Of a stretch of 64,000 nt of DNA, positions 27,732 to 37,106 are shown one piece after another. The notes beneath the pieces were generated by a model. The model had not been told where the DNA came from. It searched no databases and saw only the letters and a list, made by a program, of their open reading frames with translations. A program made the translations under genes and the position numbers. Source of the stretch: Paenibacillus mendelii (GTDB taxonomy: Bacteria; Bacillota; Bacilli; Paenibacillales; Paenibacillaceae); the NCBI RefSeq assembly GCF_024498075.1, contig NZ_JANHOF010000011.1, positions 1-64,000 on the forward strand, given 5' to 3'. Positions within the stretch are counted from its first letter, which is position 1; every line of letters begins with the position of its first letter.

Positions 27732-30700
27732 GCCCTCCCTCCTTCCTGTCTCCGCTTGATCCGCTGCTGCAGCCTGCTCTTTGCATCCTCCCGGATCCGG
27801 CCGCGATCCGGTCCGTTTTCTTCCCGTGCGCCCGCATCCGTAATCGATCCGAGCCGCCGGGCCAGCGCATGCACGGTGGAATAACGGAACATGTCGACGA
27901 CGGGAATGTCGGCTTGAAGCCGCCGCTTCAGCAGCTCGTTCGCCTGCACGATCGACAGCGAATTGCCACCGAGCTCGAAGAAATGATCGTGACGTCCGAG
28001 CCGCTCCGTCCCAAGCACCTCCTGCCAGATCTCCGCAATCGTACGTTCGAGATCGGTAGCCGGCTCCTCGTAAACGGTCCCGGGAACCATATAGTCGTCG
28101 TCTTCCCGCGTCTGAAGCGCCTTAAGGTCGACTTTGCCGTTGACTGTCATGGGCAGCCGGTCCAGTCTGACGAAACGCTCGGGAATCATGTAGCCGGACA
28201 GCTCCGCGGCCAAATATTCCCTCAGATCCGTGACGGTAACTCCCTCATCGGCAACGACGTATGCGCACAGATAATGCTCGCCGCCCGGCTTCGTCTTGGC
28301 CGCGACGGCCGCATCCTTGACGCCGTCGCAATGCAGCAGCGCATGGCCGATTTCGCTCAGCTCGACGCGGATGCCGTTGATTTTGACCTGGTGGTCGGTC
28401 CTGCCCAAATATTCGATGCCGCCGTCCGGTAGCTGTCTCGCCAGGTCTCCCGACTTGTACATCGTCTCCCCTTCGGCGAACGGGTCGGGGAGAAAGCATT
28501 CCCCGGTCAATTCCGGCTGCTTCAAGTAGCCTCTGCCGACGCCCGCCCCGGATATATAAAGCTCGCCGGTCACGCCCCGGGGAACCGGACGCAGCTTGCG
28601 GTCCAGAATATAGAGGCTGTAGCCCGGCAAAGGACGGCCGATCCGAATTCCCTCGTCGGTCTCGCCGCCGCCACACCGGTGAAGGCTCGAATAGACCGTC
28701 GTTTCGGTCGGTCCGTACAGGTTCACGATCTCGTCGGCGATGCCGGCGTCGCGAAGCCGGTGAAGCAGCTTGCGGGTGAACGGTTCTCCCGCGAATAGCA
28801 TATACCGCAGCCGAACATTCGGTCCGGCGTCGCGCCGGTTGTCGAGCAGCAGCGTCATATGGGTCGGAACCGCGCCCAGCACGTTGACGCCGCTGTCCTC
28901 CATGAAGCTCCACAGCCGCTCGGGATCGGCAGCCGTTTCACGATCCGGAATAACGAGACATCCGCCCGATACGAGCGGCAGCAGCATTTGCTGCACCGAT
29001 ACGTCGAACGTAAACTTCGCCAGCAGCAAATGGCGGCAGCCGCGGTCGAAATGGAGCCGTTCCATCATGCCCATAAGTAGGTTCGTCACGCTGCGGTGCT
29101 CGATCATGGCGCCCTTTGGATGGCCTGTCGTCCCAGATGTATACATCACATAGGCCAAATCACCGGGCAAGCTGACATTGTTCCATTCGTCGCCTTCCGT
29201 GATGCTTGACGCCGCTTCGTCGTCCAAGATGACCGTGTCCCTTCCGAGCTCAAGAGTCCTTGCCAAATGGCGCTGCGCCGCGACCAGCGAGCAGCCGCTG
29301 TCCTCCAGCATATAGCGGATGCGATTCGCCGGAGCGTCCGGATCGAGCGGCAAATAAGCGCCTCCGGCCATAAGCACGCCGAGCACGGCGATGATTCTGT
29401 CCGTGGACGGGTCGGAGGCGATACCGACAATGTCGCCCCGCCGCACGCCCCTTTCCCGCAGAACCCGGGCCAGCCGGCACGCTTTCGCTTCGAGCTCGAT
29501 ATAGGTCGTCTCCCCGTATTTGTCGACGACCGCCACATCTGCCGGCGTTGCCTTTGCCTGCCGCCCGAACAGCTCCTGTACCGTCGTATGATAGGCGTAT
29601 TCCGCCCGCTGTCCGGTCAAGTCCGCGATCACTCGCCTCTCCTCCGGCTCGGACATGATGCGAATATCCTGCAATTTTACGCTGCGGCTTCGGACGATAC
29701 CCTCCAGAATTTCCATGAAATGACGGGCTAGATTCGTTATCGTATCTTCCGTAAACAGATCCGTCCGGTATTTGAACCGGAAATCGACGGCGTTCTCCTT
29801 CTCCAATGCGCGGATCGACAGGTCGATCTGCGTGGCGCGATCCTCCCGCGGGTATTCGCGAAAAACAAGCTCGCCCGTATCCATGGACACCCGCTCGCTG
29901 CTCTCCTGCGAGAAGATCACGTCGAACATCGGATTCCGCCCCGAATGGCGGGCAAAGCCAAGCCTCTCCACAAGCTCCTCTAACGGATACTGCTCGTTCT
30001 CAAACGCCCCCAACGTATTTCCCTTCACTTCGCCGAGAAAAGCGCCGAACGTCTTGTCTCCAGCCGGGAAGTTGCGCATGACGACGGTGTTCACGAACAT
30101 GCCGACGGCGCGCTCCAGCCCAGGAAAGCCTCTTCCCGACGTCGGCGATCCGATCACAATATCCTCCTGGCCAGTATATTTATACAAGAGGACGTTAACC
30201 GCGGCCAGCAGCAGCATATAAAGGGTTGCGCCGCATTCCACCGCCGCCGCTCTCAAGCCTGCCGTCAGCCTGCCGTCCGCCGACACGGTGACGCCGGCGC
30301 CGTCGAACCTCATGACCGGCCGCCGCGGATAATCCGTATTCAGCCGCAGCTCGGGAACGCCGTCCCTGAACAGCTCCAGCCAATACGACTCTTGCCGCTT
30401 CCACTCGTCCGCCTTGCTCCATCCCGCCTGCCACGCCGAATAATCCTTATATTGCAGTTCGGGCACAGGCAGCGGCCGTCCCGCGTACAGCTCGGAAAAC
30501 TCCTGCATGACGATATCCATCGACGCGCCGTCGAACACGATATGGTGAATGTCGGTCATCAGCAGATGCCGGTTGTCGCCGAGCTTCAACAGCTTCACCC
30601 GGACAAGCGGCCCTTCCTCCAGGTCGAAAGGCTTGATGAATTCGTCGACCGCGCTGCGGACGCGGGACTCCTCCGCTTCGGAGAGCTCGACCTTCACCTC

Positions 30701-33529
30701 GCCTGCGAGCCGGACCGTCTGTACCAGTTCACCGTTCTTGAAGGCGAAGGAGGTTCGCAGCGCTTCATGCCGCTCGATCAGACGCTCGATCGTCGCCTTC
30801 AGTTTCGGCAGATCGACGCGCCCTTCCAGCATGTTGAGCGAGGTCAAATTGTAAGCGGTCGAATGCCGGTCCAGCTGCCACAGGATAAAGAGCCGTTTCT
30901 GCTGCGAAGGAACGGGGTAAGCGTCGGCCTCCTCGGCGGGCCCGATTACCGGAACCTGCCGCTGCCGGAGCCCGGCTGCATATTCGGCAAGCTCGCGGAT
31001 GGTGGGATGCCGGAACAGATCGCTTATTTGCAGGCCCGCTCCCGTTTCCCGGTTCATCTTCAGCACGATGGAAGCGGCTTTGAGCGAATGGCCGCCCAGC
31101 TCGAAGAAATCGTCATGGACACCGACCCGCTCCACGCCCAGCACGTCTTCCCAGAGCCCGGCGAGCAGCCGCTCCGTCCCGTTTTCCGGCGCGGCGTACG
31201 GCGAGCTGGAGGCGGTGTCCGGATCAGGCGCCGGCAGCGCCTTGCGGTCGATTTTGCCGTTGTTGTTGAGCGGCAGCTTGTCCAGCCGCATGAAGTAGGC
31301 GGGAACCATGAAGTCGGGCAGCCTCCGCGCCATATAACTACGCAGCTCCGGGACGTCTGCATCCGCATGCGAAACGAAGTAGGCGCATATCGCATCTCCC
31401 CCCGCCGCATCCGTCATCGCCACCGCGACCGCTTCTTCGATATCGCGATGCTTCAGCAGGCAGGTCTCGATCTCTCCGAGCTCGACGCGGAAGCCTCTCA
31501 CCTTCGTCTGAAAATCTTTGCGGCCGAGAAATTCGAGCGTGCCGTCCTCGGTCCACCTTGCGAGGTCGCCGGTTTTATACATTTTCCGCCCCTCGCGGTT
31601 CGGATTGTCCACGAACTTCTCGCCGGTCAACTCCGGCGCATTGTAATAGCCGTACGACAGCCCGTCTCCGCCGATGCACAATTCGCCGGCCACGCCGATC
31701 GGCAGCAGCTTCAGCTCATCGTCGACGATATCGATCTCGACGTTGGGCAGCGGCTTTCCGATGGGAACGATATCGAGCTCGGCCGCGTTCAGCCGGTTGA
31801 TCCGGAAGCTGGACGCGATATCCGTACATTCGGTAGGTCCGTAGGTGTTGATGACGTCGCTTCCGCATTGCGGGGACAGCAGCCACGGCTTCAGCTTTTT
31901 CATATTGATCGGCTCGCCGCCGAGTATGACCTGCTTAAGCGGGCTCAGCTTGCGGTAGCCGTTCTTCTCGTTGTAATCGATAAGCGGATAGAGGGCGCTC
32001 GGCGAGCAGTTGATGACGGCGATCCGCTCGCGTTCAATCACGTCGGACATTTCGTCGTAGTCATACATGCCCGCGGTGAAGAGATGCAGCTGCCCGCCCG
32101 CCAGCAGCGGAGCGAACACGTTTTTGTGCGCCGTATCGAAGCTGACCGGAGCGATCAGCATCAAACGGACGGATTCGTTCAATTTCGCTTCCCGGATAAA
32201 CCAGGTGATCAGGTTGATGAACGAGCGCCGCTTCACCATCACCCCTTTGGGCACGCCCGTCGTCCCTGATGTATAGAGCACATAAACGACGCCCTCCGGA
32301 TCGTACGTCAGGCCCGGGTTTTCCGCCGACTCGGGCGCGCCGCCTTCCAGAAGCGAACGGATCCGGATTGTCGACAGCGCCGGATCGGAAATTTTATGCT
32401 CCAGCCCCTCGTCAGTCAAAATAAGCGTCGCCTTCGAATTGCCGAGCAGCGTTCGAATCCGCTCCTCCGGCAAATTCGGATCGATCGGCAAGTACGCTCC
32501 GCCGGTCTTCATAATGCCGAGCATGCCGACGGGCATTTCCAGCGACCGCTCCACCATGATGCCGACGACGCTGCCTTCTCCGATCCCTTGCGCGATCAGC
32601 GCATGCGCAACCCGGTTCGCCCTCGCGTTCAGCTCCGCGTAGGTGAGGCGCAGGTCCCGGTAGACGACGGCCGGCCGCTCGGGCGTTTTCGCAACCTGGT
32701 CCTCGAACCAGTCGATCACCGTCCGCTCCTTCGGGTATGGAGCTGCCGTATCGTTGAACACCGCGAGCAGCCTTTGTTTCTGCTCGTTCGGAATGCCAAC
32801 CTCGGACAGCCGCACGTCAGGATAATTCAGAACCGTTTCGAGAAAATGAATCAAATAAGCGGCAACTCCGTGCAAGAAGCTTACTGCAAACGCTTCCACT
32901 TGGTACGAAATAGAGCATCGTATGCATGCGTCTTCCAAGTTGAACCGAAACGTCGTATCGGCTGCCGACCGCAAGGCGAAGATGTCGTTCTGAATATTGT
33001 CCAGCAGGACGAACGTGCGCGGATGAGGCGGCTCGCCGGTCGTCGTCTCCCATCGATACAATTTTCCGTAGTCGATATTCCGGTGCTTGTCCGCATCCCC
33101 GACCATTTGCTTCACGTCCAGCAAATGCTCCTTGAATGTCATCCGCCCTTCCGGCTCGCTGCGCAGGATCAGATAGCGGTCTTGCCAGGAAGGACCGGAT
33201 TTCGCCTTGAACGCCGGCGTTCCGACCGCCGCGTCTTTGCGCCCCGTGTAAACGGACAGCAAATATTGGATGCCGCTCAGCACAATGATATAAACGCCAT
33301 GCTCCGAACCGCCGGCCATCGCGACAATTTTGCGGGAAACGTCGTCCGGCAGCTTGAAGGAATAGTCGGTCTGCCGCGATTTGCCCGGCCGGACCATCCT
33401 GTGATCGTCGGCGAAGCTGCTCATCGTCAAATCGGGCGGCAGCTTGCCGAGCCAATAGTTTTCTTCTTCCGTGCGTTTACCGGTACCTTGAACATGACTC
33501 GTCTTGGCGGAAACGTCTTGAATGGACAT
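27728..33529 (-). CDS. NRPS-1: half C-A-T-C-A-T, 1933 aa
   Basis: Residues 20-255 are only the C-terminal half of a condensation domain; the N-terminal half with HHxxxDG is absent. Then A1 265-760, T1 (Ser815 in LGGHS), a complete C 870-1300 (HHIVFDG 995-1001), A2 1315-1805 and T2 (Ser1857 in LGGNS), followed by a basic tail. Codes read by eye are DTKNIGTDIK for A1 and DVQGLALVYK for A2; neither matches a standard code I know, though the second begins like Pro codes. There is no release domain, so T2 should pass its chain to the KS of the overlapping PKS. The missing catalytic half-domain fits the surplus complete C domain at the end of NRPS-3, which could condense in trans. AGGAGG lies 5 nt before the ATG, 51 bases after the thioesterase stop. 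Confidence 0.93.
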   Translation of the reverse strand: MSIQDVSAKTSHVQGTGKRTEEENYWLGKLPPDLTMSSFADDHRMVRPGKSRQTDYSFKLPDDVSRKIVAMAGGSEHGVYIIVLSGIQYLLSVYTGRKDAAVGTPAFKAKSGPSWQDRYLILRSEPEGRMTFKEHLLDVKQMVGDADKHRNIDYGKLYRWETTTGEPPHPRTFVLLDNIQNDIFALRSAADTTFRFNLEDACIRCSISYQVEAFAVSFLHGVAAYLIHFLETVLNYPDVRLSEVGIPNEQKQRLLAVFNDTAAPYPKERTVIDWFEDQVAKTPERPAVVYRDLRLTYAELNARANRVAHALIAQGIGEGSVVGIMVERSLEMPVGMLGIMKTGGAYLPIDPNLPEERIRTLLGNSKATLILTDEGLEHKISDPALSTIRIRSLLEGGAPESAENPGLTYDPEGVVYVLYTSGTTGVPKGVMVKRRSFINLITWFIREAKLNESVRLMLIAPVSFDTAHKNVFAPLLAGGQLHLFTAGMYDYDEMSDVIERERIAVINCSPSALYPLIDYNEKNGYRKLSPLKQVILGGEPINMKKLKPWLLSPQCGSDVINTYGPTECTDIASSFRINRLNAAELDIVPIGKPLPNVEIDIVDDELKLLPIGVAGELCIGGDGLSYGYYNAPELTGEKFVDNPNREGRKMYKTGDLARWTEDGTLEFLGRKDFQTKVRGFRVELGEIETCLLKHRDIEEAVAVAMTDAAGGDAICAYFVSHADADVPELRSYMARRLPDFMVPAYFMRLDKLPLNNNGKIDRKALPAPDPDTASSSPYAAPENGTERLLAGLWEDVLGVERVGVHDDFFELGGHSLKAASIVLKMNRETGAGLQISDLFRHPTIRELAEYAAGLRQRQVPVIGPAEEADAYPVPSQQKRLFILWQLDRHSTAYNLTSLNMLEGRVDLPKLKATIERLIERHEALRTSFAFKNGELVQTVRLAGEVKVELSEAEESRVRSAVDEFIKPFDLEEGPLVRVKLLKLGDNRHLLMTDIHHIVFDGASMDIVMQEFSELYAGRPLPVPELQYKDYSAWQAGWSKADEWKRQESYWLELFRDGVPELRLNTDYPRRPVMRFDGAGVTVSADGRLTAGLRAAAVECGATLYMLLLAAVNVLLYKYTGQEDIVIGSPTSGRGFPGLERAVGMFVNTVVMRNFPAGDKTFGAFLGEVKGNTLGAFENEQYPLEELVERLGFARHSGRNPMFDVIFSQESSERVSMDTGELVFREYPREDRATQIDLSIRALEKENAVDFRFKYRTDLFTEDTITNLARHFMEILEGIVRSRSVKLQDIRIMSEPEERRVIADLTGQRAEYAYHTTVQELFGRQAKATPADVAVVDKYGETTYIELEAKACRLARVLRERGVRRGDIVGIASDPSTDRIIAVLGVLMAGGAYLPLDPDAPANRIRYMLEDSGCSLVAAQRHLARTLELGRDTVILDDEAASSITEGDEWNNVSLPGDLAYVMYTSGTTGHPKGAMIEHRSVTNLLMGMMERLHFDRGCRHLLLAKFTFDVSVQQMLLPLVSGGCLVIPDRETAADPERLWSFMEDSGVNVLGAVPTHMTLLLDNRRDAGPNVRLRYMLFAGEPFTRKLLHRLRDAGIADEIVNLYGPTETTVYSSLHRCGGGETDEGIRIGRPLPGYSLYILDRKLRPVPRGVTGELYISGAGVGRGYLKQPELTGECFLPDPFAEGETMYKSGDLARQLPDGGIEYLGRTDHQVKINGIRVELSEIGHALLHCDGVKDAAVAAKTKPGGEHYLCAYVVADEGVTVTDLREYLAAELSGYMIPERFVRLDRLPMTVNGKVDLKALQTREDDDYMVPGTVYEEPATDLERTIAEIWQEVLGTERLGRHDHFFELGGNSLSIVQANELLKRRLQADIPVVDMFRYSTVHALARRLGSITDAGAREENGPDRGRIREDAKSRLQQRIKRRQEGGRA

Positions 33530-33580
33530 AAATACCTCCTGTTCGGCACAAAAAATGGAGTGGAACGCTTGGCCCCGCCT

Positions 33581-34282
33581 TCAGCGCGGAACCAACGTTT
33601 CATTGATCAACCCGACGACGGCATCCCGGCGGCGGTGAATGAAAAAATGGTCGCCCGGATATCCGGCGAGTCGAAATACCCCCTTCGTGTATGAATTCCA
33701 GCGCAGCATCTCCTCATGGGCGATCTCGTCCTCCTCGCCGTATAACGCCGTCATGGGGCAGTTCAGCCGTTCGTGACCGCCGGCGAACCGGTATTCTTCC
33801 ATCAGCTTGAAATCGGACCGGATGATCGGCAGGAAGAGATCCATCAGCCCGCGGTCTTCGAGCACTTCCTTCGGCGTGCCATTCAAATTCTCCAGCTTCT
33901 TTTTGAATTCATCCTCGGGCAAGCTGTGGAAGCTCTCTCCGCCAATCCTGTCCGGCGCTTTGACGGCCGACAGAAAAAGATGTGCGGGCGGCGATCCGCC
34001 CTTCTCCGCGATCTTCCGGCAAAGCTCGTACGCGATCAGCCCGCCCATGCTGTGTCCGAAAAACGAATACGGCCGCCCGCCGGTTGCGGCGCCAACTGTT
34101 TCGTACAAATCACGGACAGCCTCGTCCATACCGGCATAGCAGCGTTCATGAAACCGTTTGCCGCGTCCGGCGTACGAGACCGGCCTCAGTTCGATTTCCG
34201 GAAGCAGCGTTTTACGCCACGGGTAGAAAATCGTTTCAGAACCGCCCGCATAGGGGAAACAATAGAGCAATGTCTTATTCAT
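33581..34282 (-). CDS. Type II thioesterase
   Basis: An alpha/beta hydrolase of 233 aa, typical of external editing thioesterases in NRPS/PKS clusters. The nucleophile Ser lies in GHSMGG, with an acidic residue in EEDEIAH and the catalytic His in GDHFF near the C-terminus. The start has CFPYAGG, usual for the family. It removes wrongly loaded or stalled acyl groups from carrier domains. It overlaps the phosphopantetheinyl transferase gene by 8 bases and has AAGGA before the ATG, so the two are translationally coupled. It is too small and too far upstream to be the main release enzyme; the R domain of the PKS fills that role. Confidence 0.92.
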   Translation of the reverse strand: MNKTLLYCFPYAGGSETIFYPWRKTLLPEIELRPVSYAGRGKRFHERCYAGMDEAVRDLYETVGAATGGRPYSFFGHSMGGLIAYELCRKIAEKGGSPPAHLFLSAVKAPDRIGGESFHSLPEDEFKKKLENLNGTPKEVLEDRGLMDLFLPIIRSDFKLMEEYRFAGGHERLNCPMTALYGEEDEIAHEEMLRWNSYTKGVFRLAGYPGDHFFIHRRRDAVVGLINETLVPR

Positions 34283-34991
34283 AGCCGGTTCCTTCCTGAC
34301 AATGGCGGATGAAGGACACGCACTCGTCTTCGGCGTTCAACACGACGGGGCATGCAGGAAACTCATCCTTGGCCGAACAGACCGACAGCCTGTAGCCGGC
34401 GTCGATGCCGTACTGTCTGAAAAAATAGCGTTCGGGGGTGCCTTCCATCCGAATGCCATCCCTCTCGATCAAGATGGTGAACGCGTCGAGCGGAATGGAC
34501 AAGCCTTTGCCGACAGCCTTGACATAGCTTTCTTTCAGCGTCCATAAATCATAGAAACAGGCGATTCGATCGGACGGGTCGCGGCTCATCAGGCTGCTAT
34601 ATTCGAGCGGCGAAAAATAGCGCTCCGCCAAGCCGATGTCGATCGGCCCGATTTGCTCGACGTCGATCCCGACGGCGCAGCGGCCGAAGACGCAGACGAC
34701 CCACTCCCCGGAATGCGAGATATTGAAATTGAAATATTCAGAATTTTTCAAATGCGGTTTTCCGTAGCAATTGGTGTCGAACCGGATCGAACGGTTATCC
34801 GTGCCGGTTGTCCCGACGATCGCATTCCGGACGACGATTTCGGCCAGCAGCGTTCGCTGCGCGTCGGCGAATTTTCTGAATCTGCCGATCCGGGCTTGCT
34901 TGTCAGGCGGTAAATAGGCCAGAAGACGGTCGATGAACGAGCGGTCCGGCTGGCTGCCGATCCTTGCGGCGTAGACGGCTGGCATTTCCAT
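34275..34991 (-). CDS. Sfp-type 4'-phosphopantetheinyl transferase
   Basis: Length 238 aa. Family motifs: GKPHL followed by FNFNISHSG, then VGIDVE for Mg2+ binding and WTLKESYVKAVGKG with the KExxxK signature. It attaches the phosphopantetheine arm from CoA to the carrier-domain serines of the three NRPSs and the PKS. It is the first gene of the minus-strand operon. GAGGG lies 11 nt before the ATG at 34991. The upstream 400 bases are AT-rich and separate it from the divergent desaturase, so the operon promoter should be there. Confidence 0.93.
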   Translation of the reverse strand: MEMPAVYAARIGSQPDRSFIDRLLAYLPPDKQARIGRFRKFADAQRTLLAEIVVRNAIVGTTGTDNRSIRFDTNCYGKPHLKNSEYFNFNISHSGEWVVCVFGRCAVGIDVEQIGPIDIGLAERYFSPLEYSSLMSRDPSDRIACFYDLWTLKESYVKAVGKGLSIPLDAFTILIERDGIRMEGTPERYFFRQYGIDAGYRLSVCSAKDEFPACPVVLNAEDECVSFIRHCQEGTGYE

Positions 34992-35418
34992 ATTCTATCG
35001 ATCCCTCGCGATATCCGTCGCTGATAGACTTTCAGAATCCGACAACACAATCGGAATAAGCTTCTTTGTCGGGGTTACATTTGTAAGGATTTTGTCAGAT
35101 TTCCGCCTACATCGCGACCATTATCTTACCATCTGAAACGGAATATTTCAAACGCATAAAAAAATACCTTAATTTTCATCTATTAGTTATATTTAGATGA
35201 AATATGATAATTGACCTATATCAAATTGCAATCCGGTTGTAATACAATTTATATTAACCTAACAAAATTTGAAAGCGCAACTTATATTTGAAAAAAACAT
35301 GTGGTGTTGAATCCACCATAACCTTCAATGTTTAAAAAATACTTACATTTTCAATCTTGTTATCCAGCTGATCTTGTAAGGTTTTTGAAAGACATAAGTT
35401 ATGAGGAGGGCACGAAAC
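34992..35418. promoter_or_regulatory. Divergent promoter region of NRPS operon and right desaturase
   Basis: This 427-base AT-rich stretch lies between the first operon gene (minus) and the desaturase (plus), so it must contain both promoters. It includes an inverted repeat at 35174-35202 that could be an operator. No regulator gene is found in the cluster. I could not assign -35/-10 boxes with confidence. Confidence 0.6.
35174..35202. promoter_or_regulatory. Inverted repeat, possible operator
   Basis: Arms TTTCATCTA (35174-35182) and TAGATGAAA (35194-35202) are perfect 9-bp complements around an 11-nt AT spacer, with no T run suggesting termination. The centre-to-centre distance of 20 bases would suit a dimeric regulator. 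The match to any known regulator is not recognised. Confidence 0.4.
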
Positions 35419-36429
35419 ATGAGCGTCGCATCAAGTCGCCTGGAGGCTGAAGTTCCGCAGGAACTGGAAAAATACCGGTTCTCTCCCGAGATCCGCAGCC
35501 AAATACGCGAACTGCAAAAGCAGAACAACTGGTACAACTTCTTCGCCATCGGATTGGATTGGCTTATCATCGCGGCGGCTATCGGCCTGTATTATTTCAA
35601 GCCCGCCGTCTGGGTGTATCTGATCAGCATCGTCATCATCGGCAGCCGCATGCGCGGACTGGACATTATGATGCATGAATCCAGCCATAATATGCTCTTT
35701 AAAAACCGCATCTTGAACAAATGGGTCGCATGCCTGTTTGCGGCTTTCCCCATTATGATTTCCTATCGCGCTTACATCAAGGGTCATATGACGCATCACA
35801 AATATTTGTGGAGCGACATCGATCCCGACAAAATTCGCTATAAAATCGTCGGCCTGGACAACCCGAACATAAGCAGAACGCAATTTTTTCTGCGCCACTG
35901 CCTGAAGCCGCTGACGCTTGCGCATGTGCCGCGGTATTTGACAGGCATGGTCAAGGTTACGATGGTTCCCAAAGACGAAACGCCGTTCGATACCGTCGTG
36001 CGTGCCGTCTACTGGGTCGCGATCATCGTCTGCTCCATCATTTTCGGCTTCTGGCTGGAGCTGATTATGTTCTGGGTCGTGCCGTTTCTGACGACCTTGC
36101 AAATCTTGAAATATTGGGCCGAAATGGCGGAGCATGCGGGACTGGAGAACGACAAGGAGCTGTTCGCGACGCGGAATTCGTTCGGCAACCGGTTCGAGCG
36201 GACGCTGCTTCACCCCCACCGCAACTCGTATCATCTCGTTCATCATCTGTTTCCGGCGGTGCCCCATTACAATATCAAGAAGGCGCACTTGGTGCTGATG
36301 CAGGATTCCGAATACCAGAAGGCCCATCACTGCACCGGATTTTTCCTGGCGCTGGCGCCTGGCTTCTCTTCCGTTATCGACGATATTCAAGGGCGCATTC
36401 CGTTTTGGAACAAGCTGAAAGGCCGATAG
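35419..36429 (+). CDS. Membrane fatty acid desaturase (cluster-right paralogue)
   Basis: FADS-type di-iron membrane enzyme of 336 aa with histidine boxes HESSH, HMTHH and HLVHH and hydrophobic helices around them. The ATG at 35419 is chosen because AGGAGGG lies 8 nt upstream; an ATG at 35401 would put that site inside the gene. It is transcribed away from the NRPS operon and is a paralogue of the gene at 1762-2793. Unlike that copy it is GC-rich and matches the operon in composition. The proximity suggests a part in making or modifying the acyl chain of the lipopeptide, but a membrane-lipid role cannot be excluded. Confidence 0.87.
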   Translation: MSVASSRLEAEVPQELEKYRFSPEIRSQIRELQKQNNWYNFFAIGLDWLIIAAAIGLYYFKPAVWVYLISIVIIGSRMRGLDIMMHESSHNMLFKNRILNKWVACLFAAFPIMISYRAYIKGHMTHHKYLWSDIDPDKIRYKIVGLDNPNISRTQFFLRHCLKPLTLAHVPRYLTGMVKVTMVPKDETPFDTVVRAVYWVAIIVCSIIFGFWLELIMFWVVPFLTTLQILKYWAEMAEHAGLENDKELFATRNSFGNRFERTLLHPHRNSYHLVHHLFPAVPHYNIKKAHLVLMQDSEYQKAHHCTGFFLALAPGFSSVIDDIQGRIPFWNKLKGR

Positions 36430-36648
36430 CTTTGAACGGCGGACCGCTCAAAACCATTTGGAACAAGGCGAAACGGCATTCGCTATCACTGCGCACAACC
36501 GTTAGCGCCAATTGCGGGCACTCGGTACGCTCGGCCGCTTTTTTCGTCAGGTGCTCGGACAGTCCCGGCGAATCTATAACGTTCCGTACTGTCAAAATCC
36601 GTTTCCGGTTTTCCGCGCCGGCCGCCAGGTTGCAGTTGTGTCAGGCTT
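36430..36648. other. Gap with no supported feature
   Basis: About 220 bases after the right desaturase. Minus-strand frames are broken by stops and look like continued decay of the adjoining hydrolase remnant. Nothing else is supported. Confidence 0.4.
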
Positions 36649-36965
36649 GCTGCGAGCGACTTGCGGAGAACGGATGTGTCAGCTCGGCTGAACTCGCCAC
36701 TTCCCTGCCGTCGACGTACAACCGGAACCCTTCGGGGACGGCTGGTCCCGGGCTGCCCAGCTTGCGGTACTCGACGACGATGTGCGGCCCGCACATCGTC
36801 CAGTCTGAAACAGGTCAGGCCGATGTCCACCGTAGTCCCGTCCTCCTCGATCTCCAATCCGGCGACATGGCGCACCATCAGGTCGATGCAGAACGAATGC
36901 AAATAATCCGTGTCGTCGCTGAGCGGCTCCCCAGTCTGGCTGCTGTTGTTCGCAGAAAATAAAGT
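36649..36965 (-). pseudogene. Glycoside hydrolase C-terminal remnant with frameshift
   Basis: The minus strand gives TGEPLSDDTDYLHSFCIDL, then MVRHVAGLEIEEDGT and LTCFRLDDVR. After a shift of one frame it continues HIVVEYRKLGSPG and GFRLYVDGREVASS. This is like the C-terminal end of bacterial MGH1/GH63-type glycoside hydrolases, where such a segment follows the (alpha/alpha)6 catalytic barrel. The catalytic domain is absent and the frame is broken, so this is a remnant. The exact family is inferred from memory of the motif pattern. Confidence 0.5.
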
Positions 36966-37014
36966 TGTAGACTGGAGTTGCTGATTTTACGCGGTTCTTC
37001 AGTTCAAAGATCGT

Positions 37015-37106
37015 TAGTCTTTGATAAATATGTTTTAGACTGATCCGATAAATGAAACAGCGGCGGACTAGGACGAGAAAATAAAGTCCTAGACTGGCCG
37101 CTGTTT
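37015..37106. repeat. Nested hairpins beside the right IS remnant
   Basis: AAACAGCGGC (37055-37064) pairs with GCCGCTGTTT (37097-37106), and CTAGGAC (37068-37074) with GTCCTAG (37086-37092) inside it. A smaller AGTCT/AGACT hairpin precedes it. The word AAATAAAGTnnTAGACTGG occurs both here (from about 37080) and near 36957. This looks like the end of a mobile or repetitive element, or a terminator, since four T follow on the plus strand. Confidence 0.4.

Noticed and set aside
3096..33529. Long internal repeats in the NRPS region as a repeat or CRISPR array
   Set aside because: They are the conserved core motifs of A, C and T domains at about 3-kb spacing. There are no short direct repeats with unique spacers anywhere in the window.
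36114..36962. A 282-codon plus-strand frame running out of the desaturase
   Set aside because: It overlaps the desaturase in another frame and then crosses the hydrolase remnant; no site or motif supports it.
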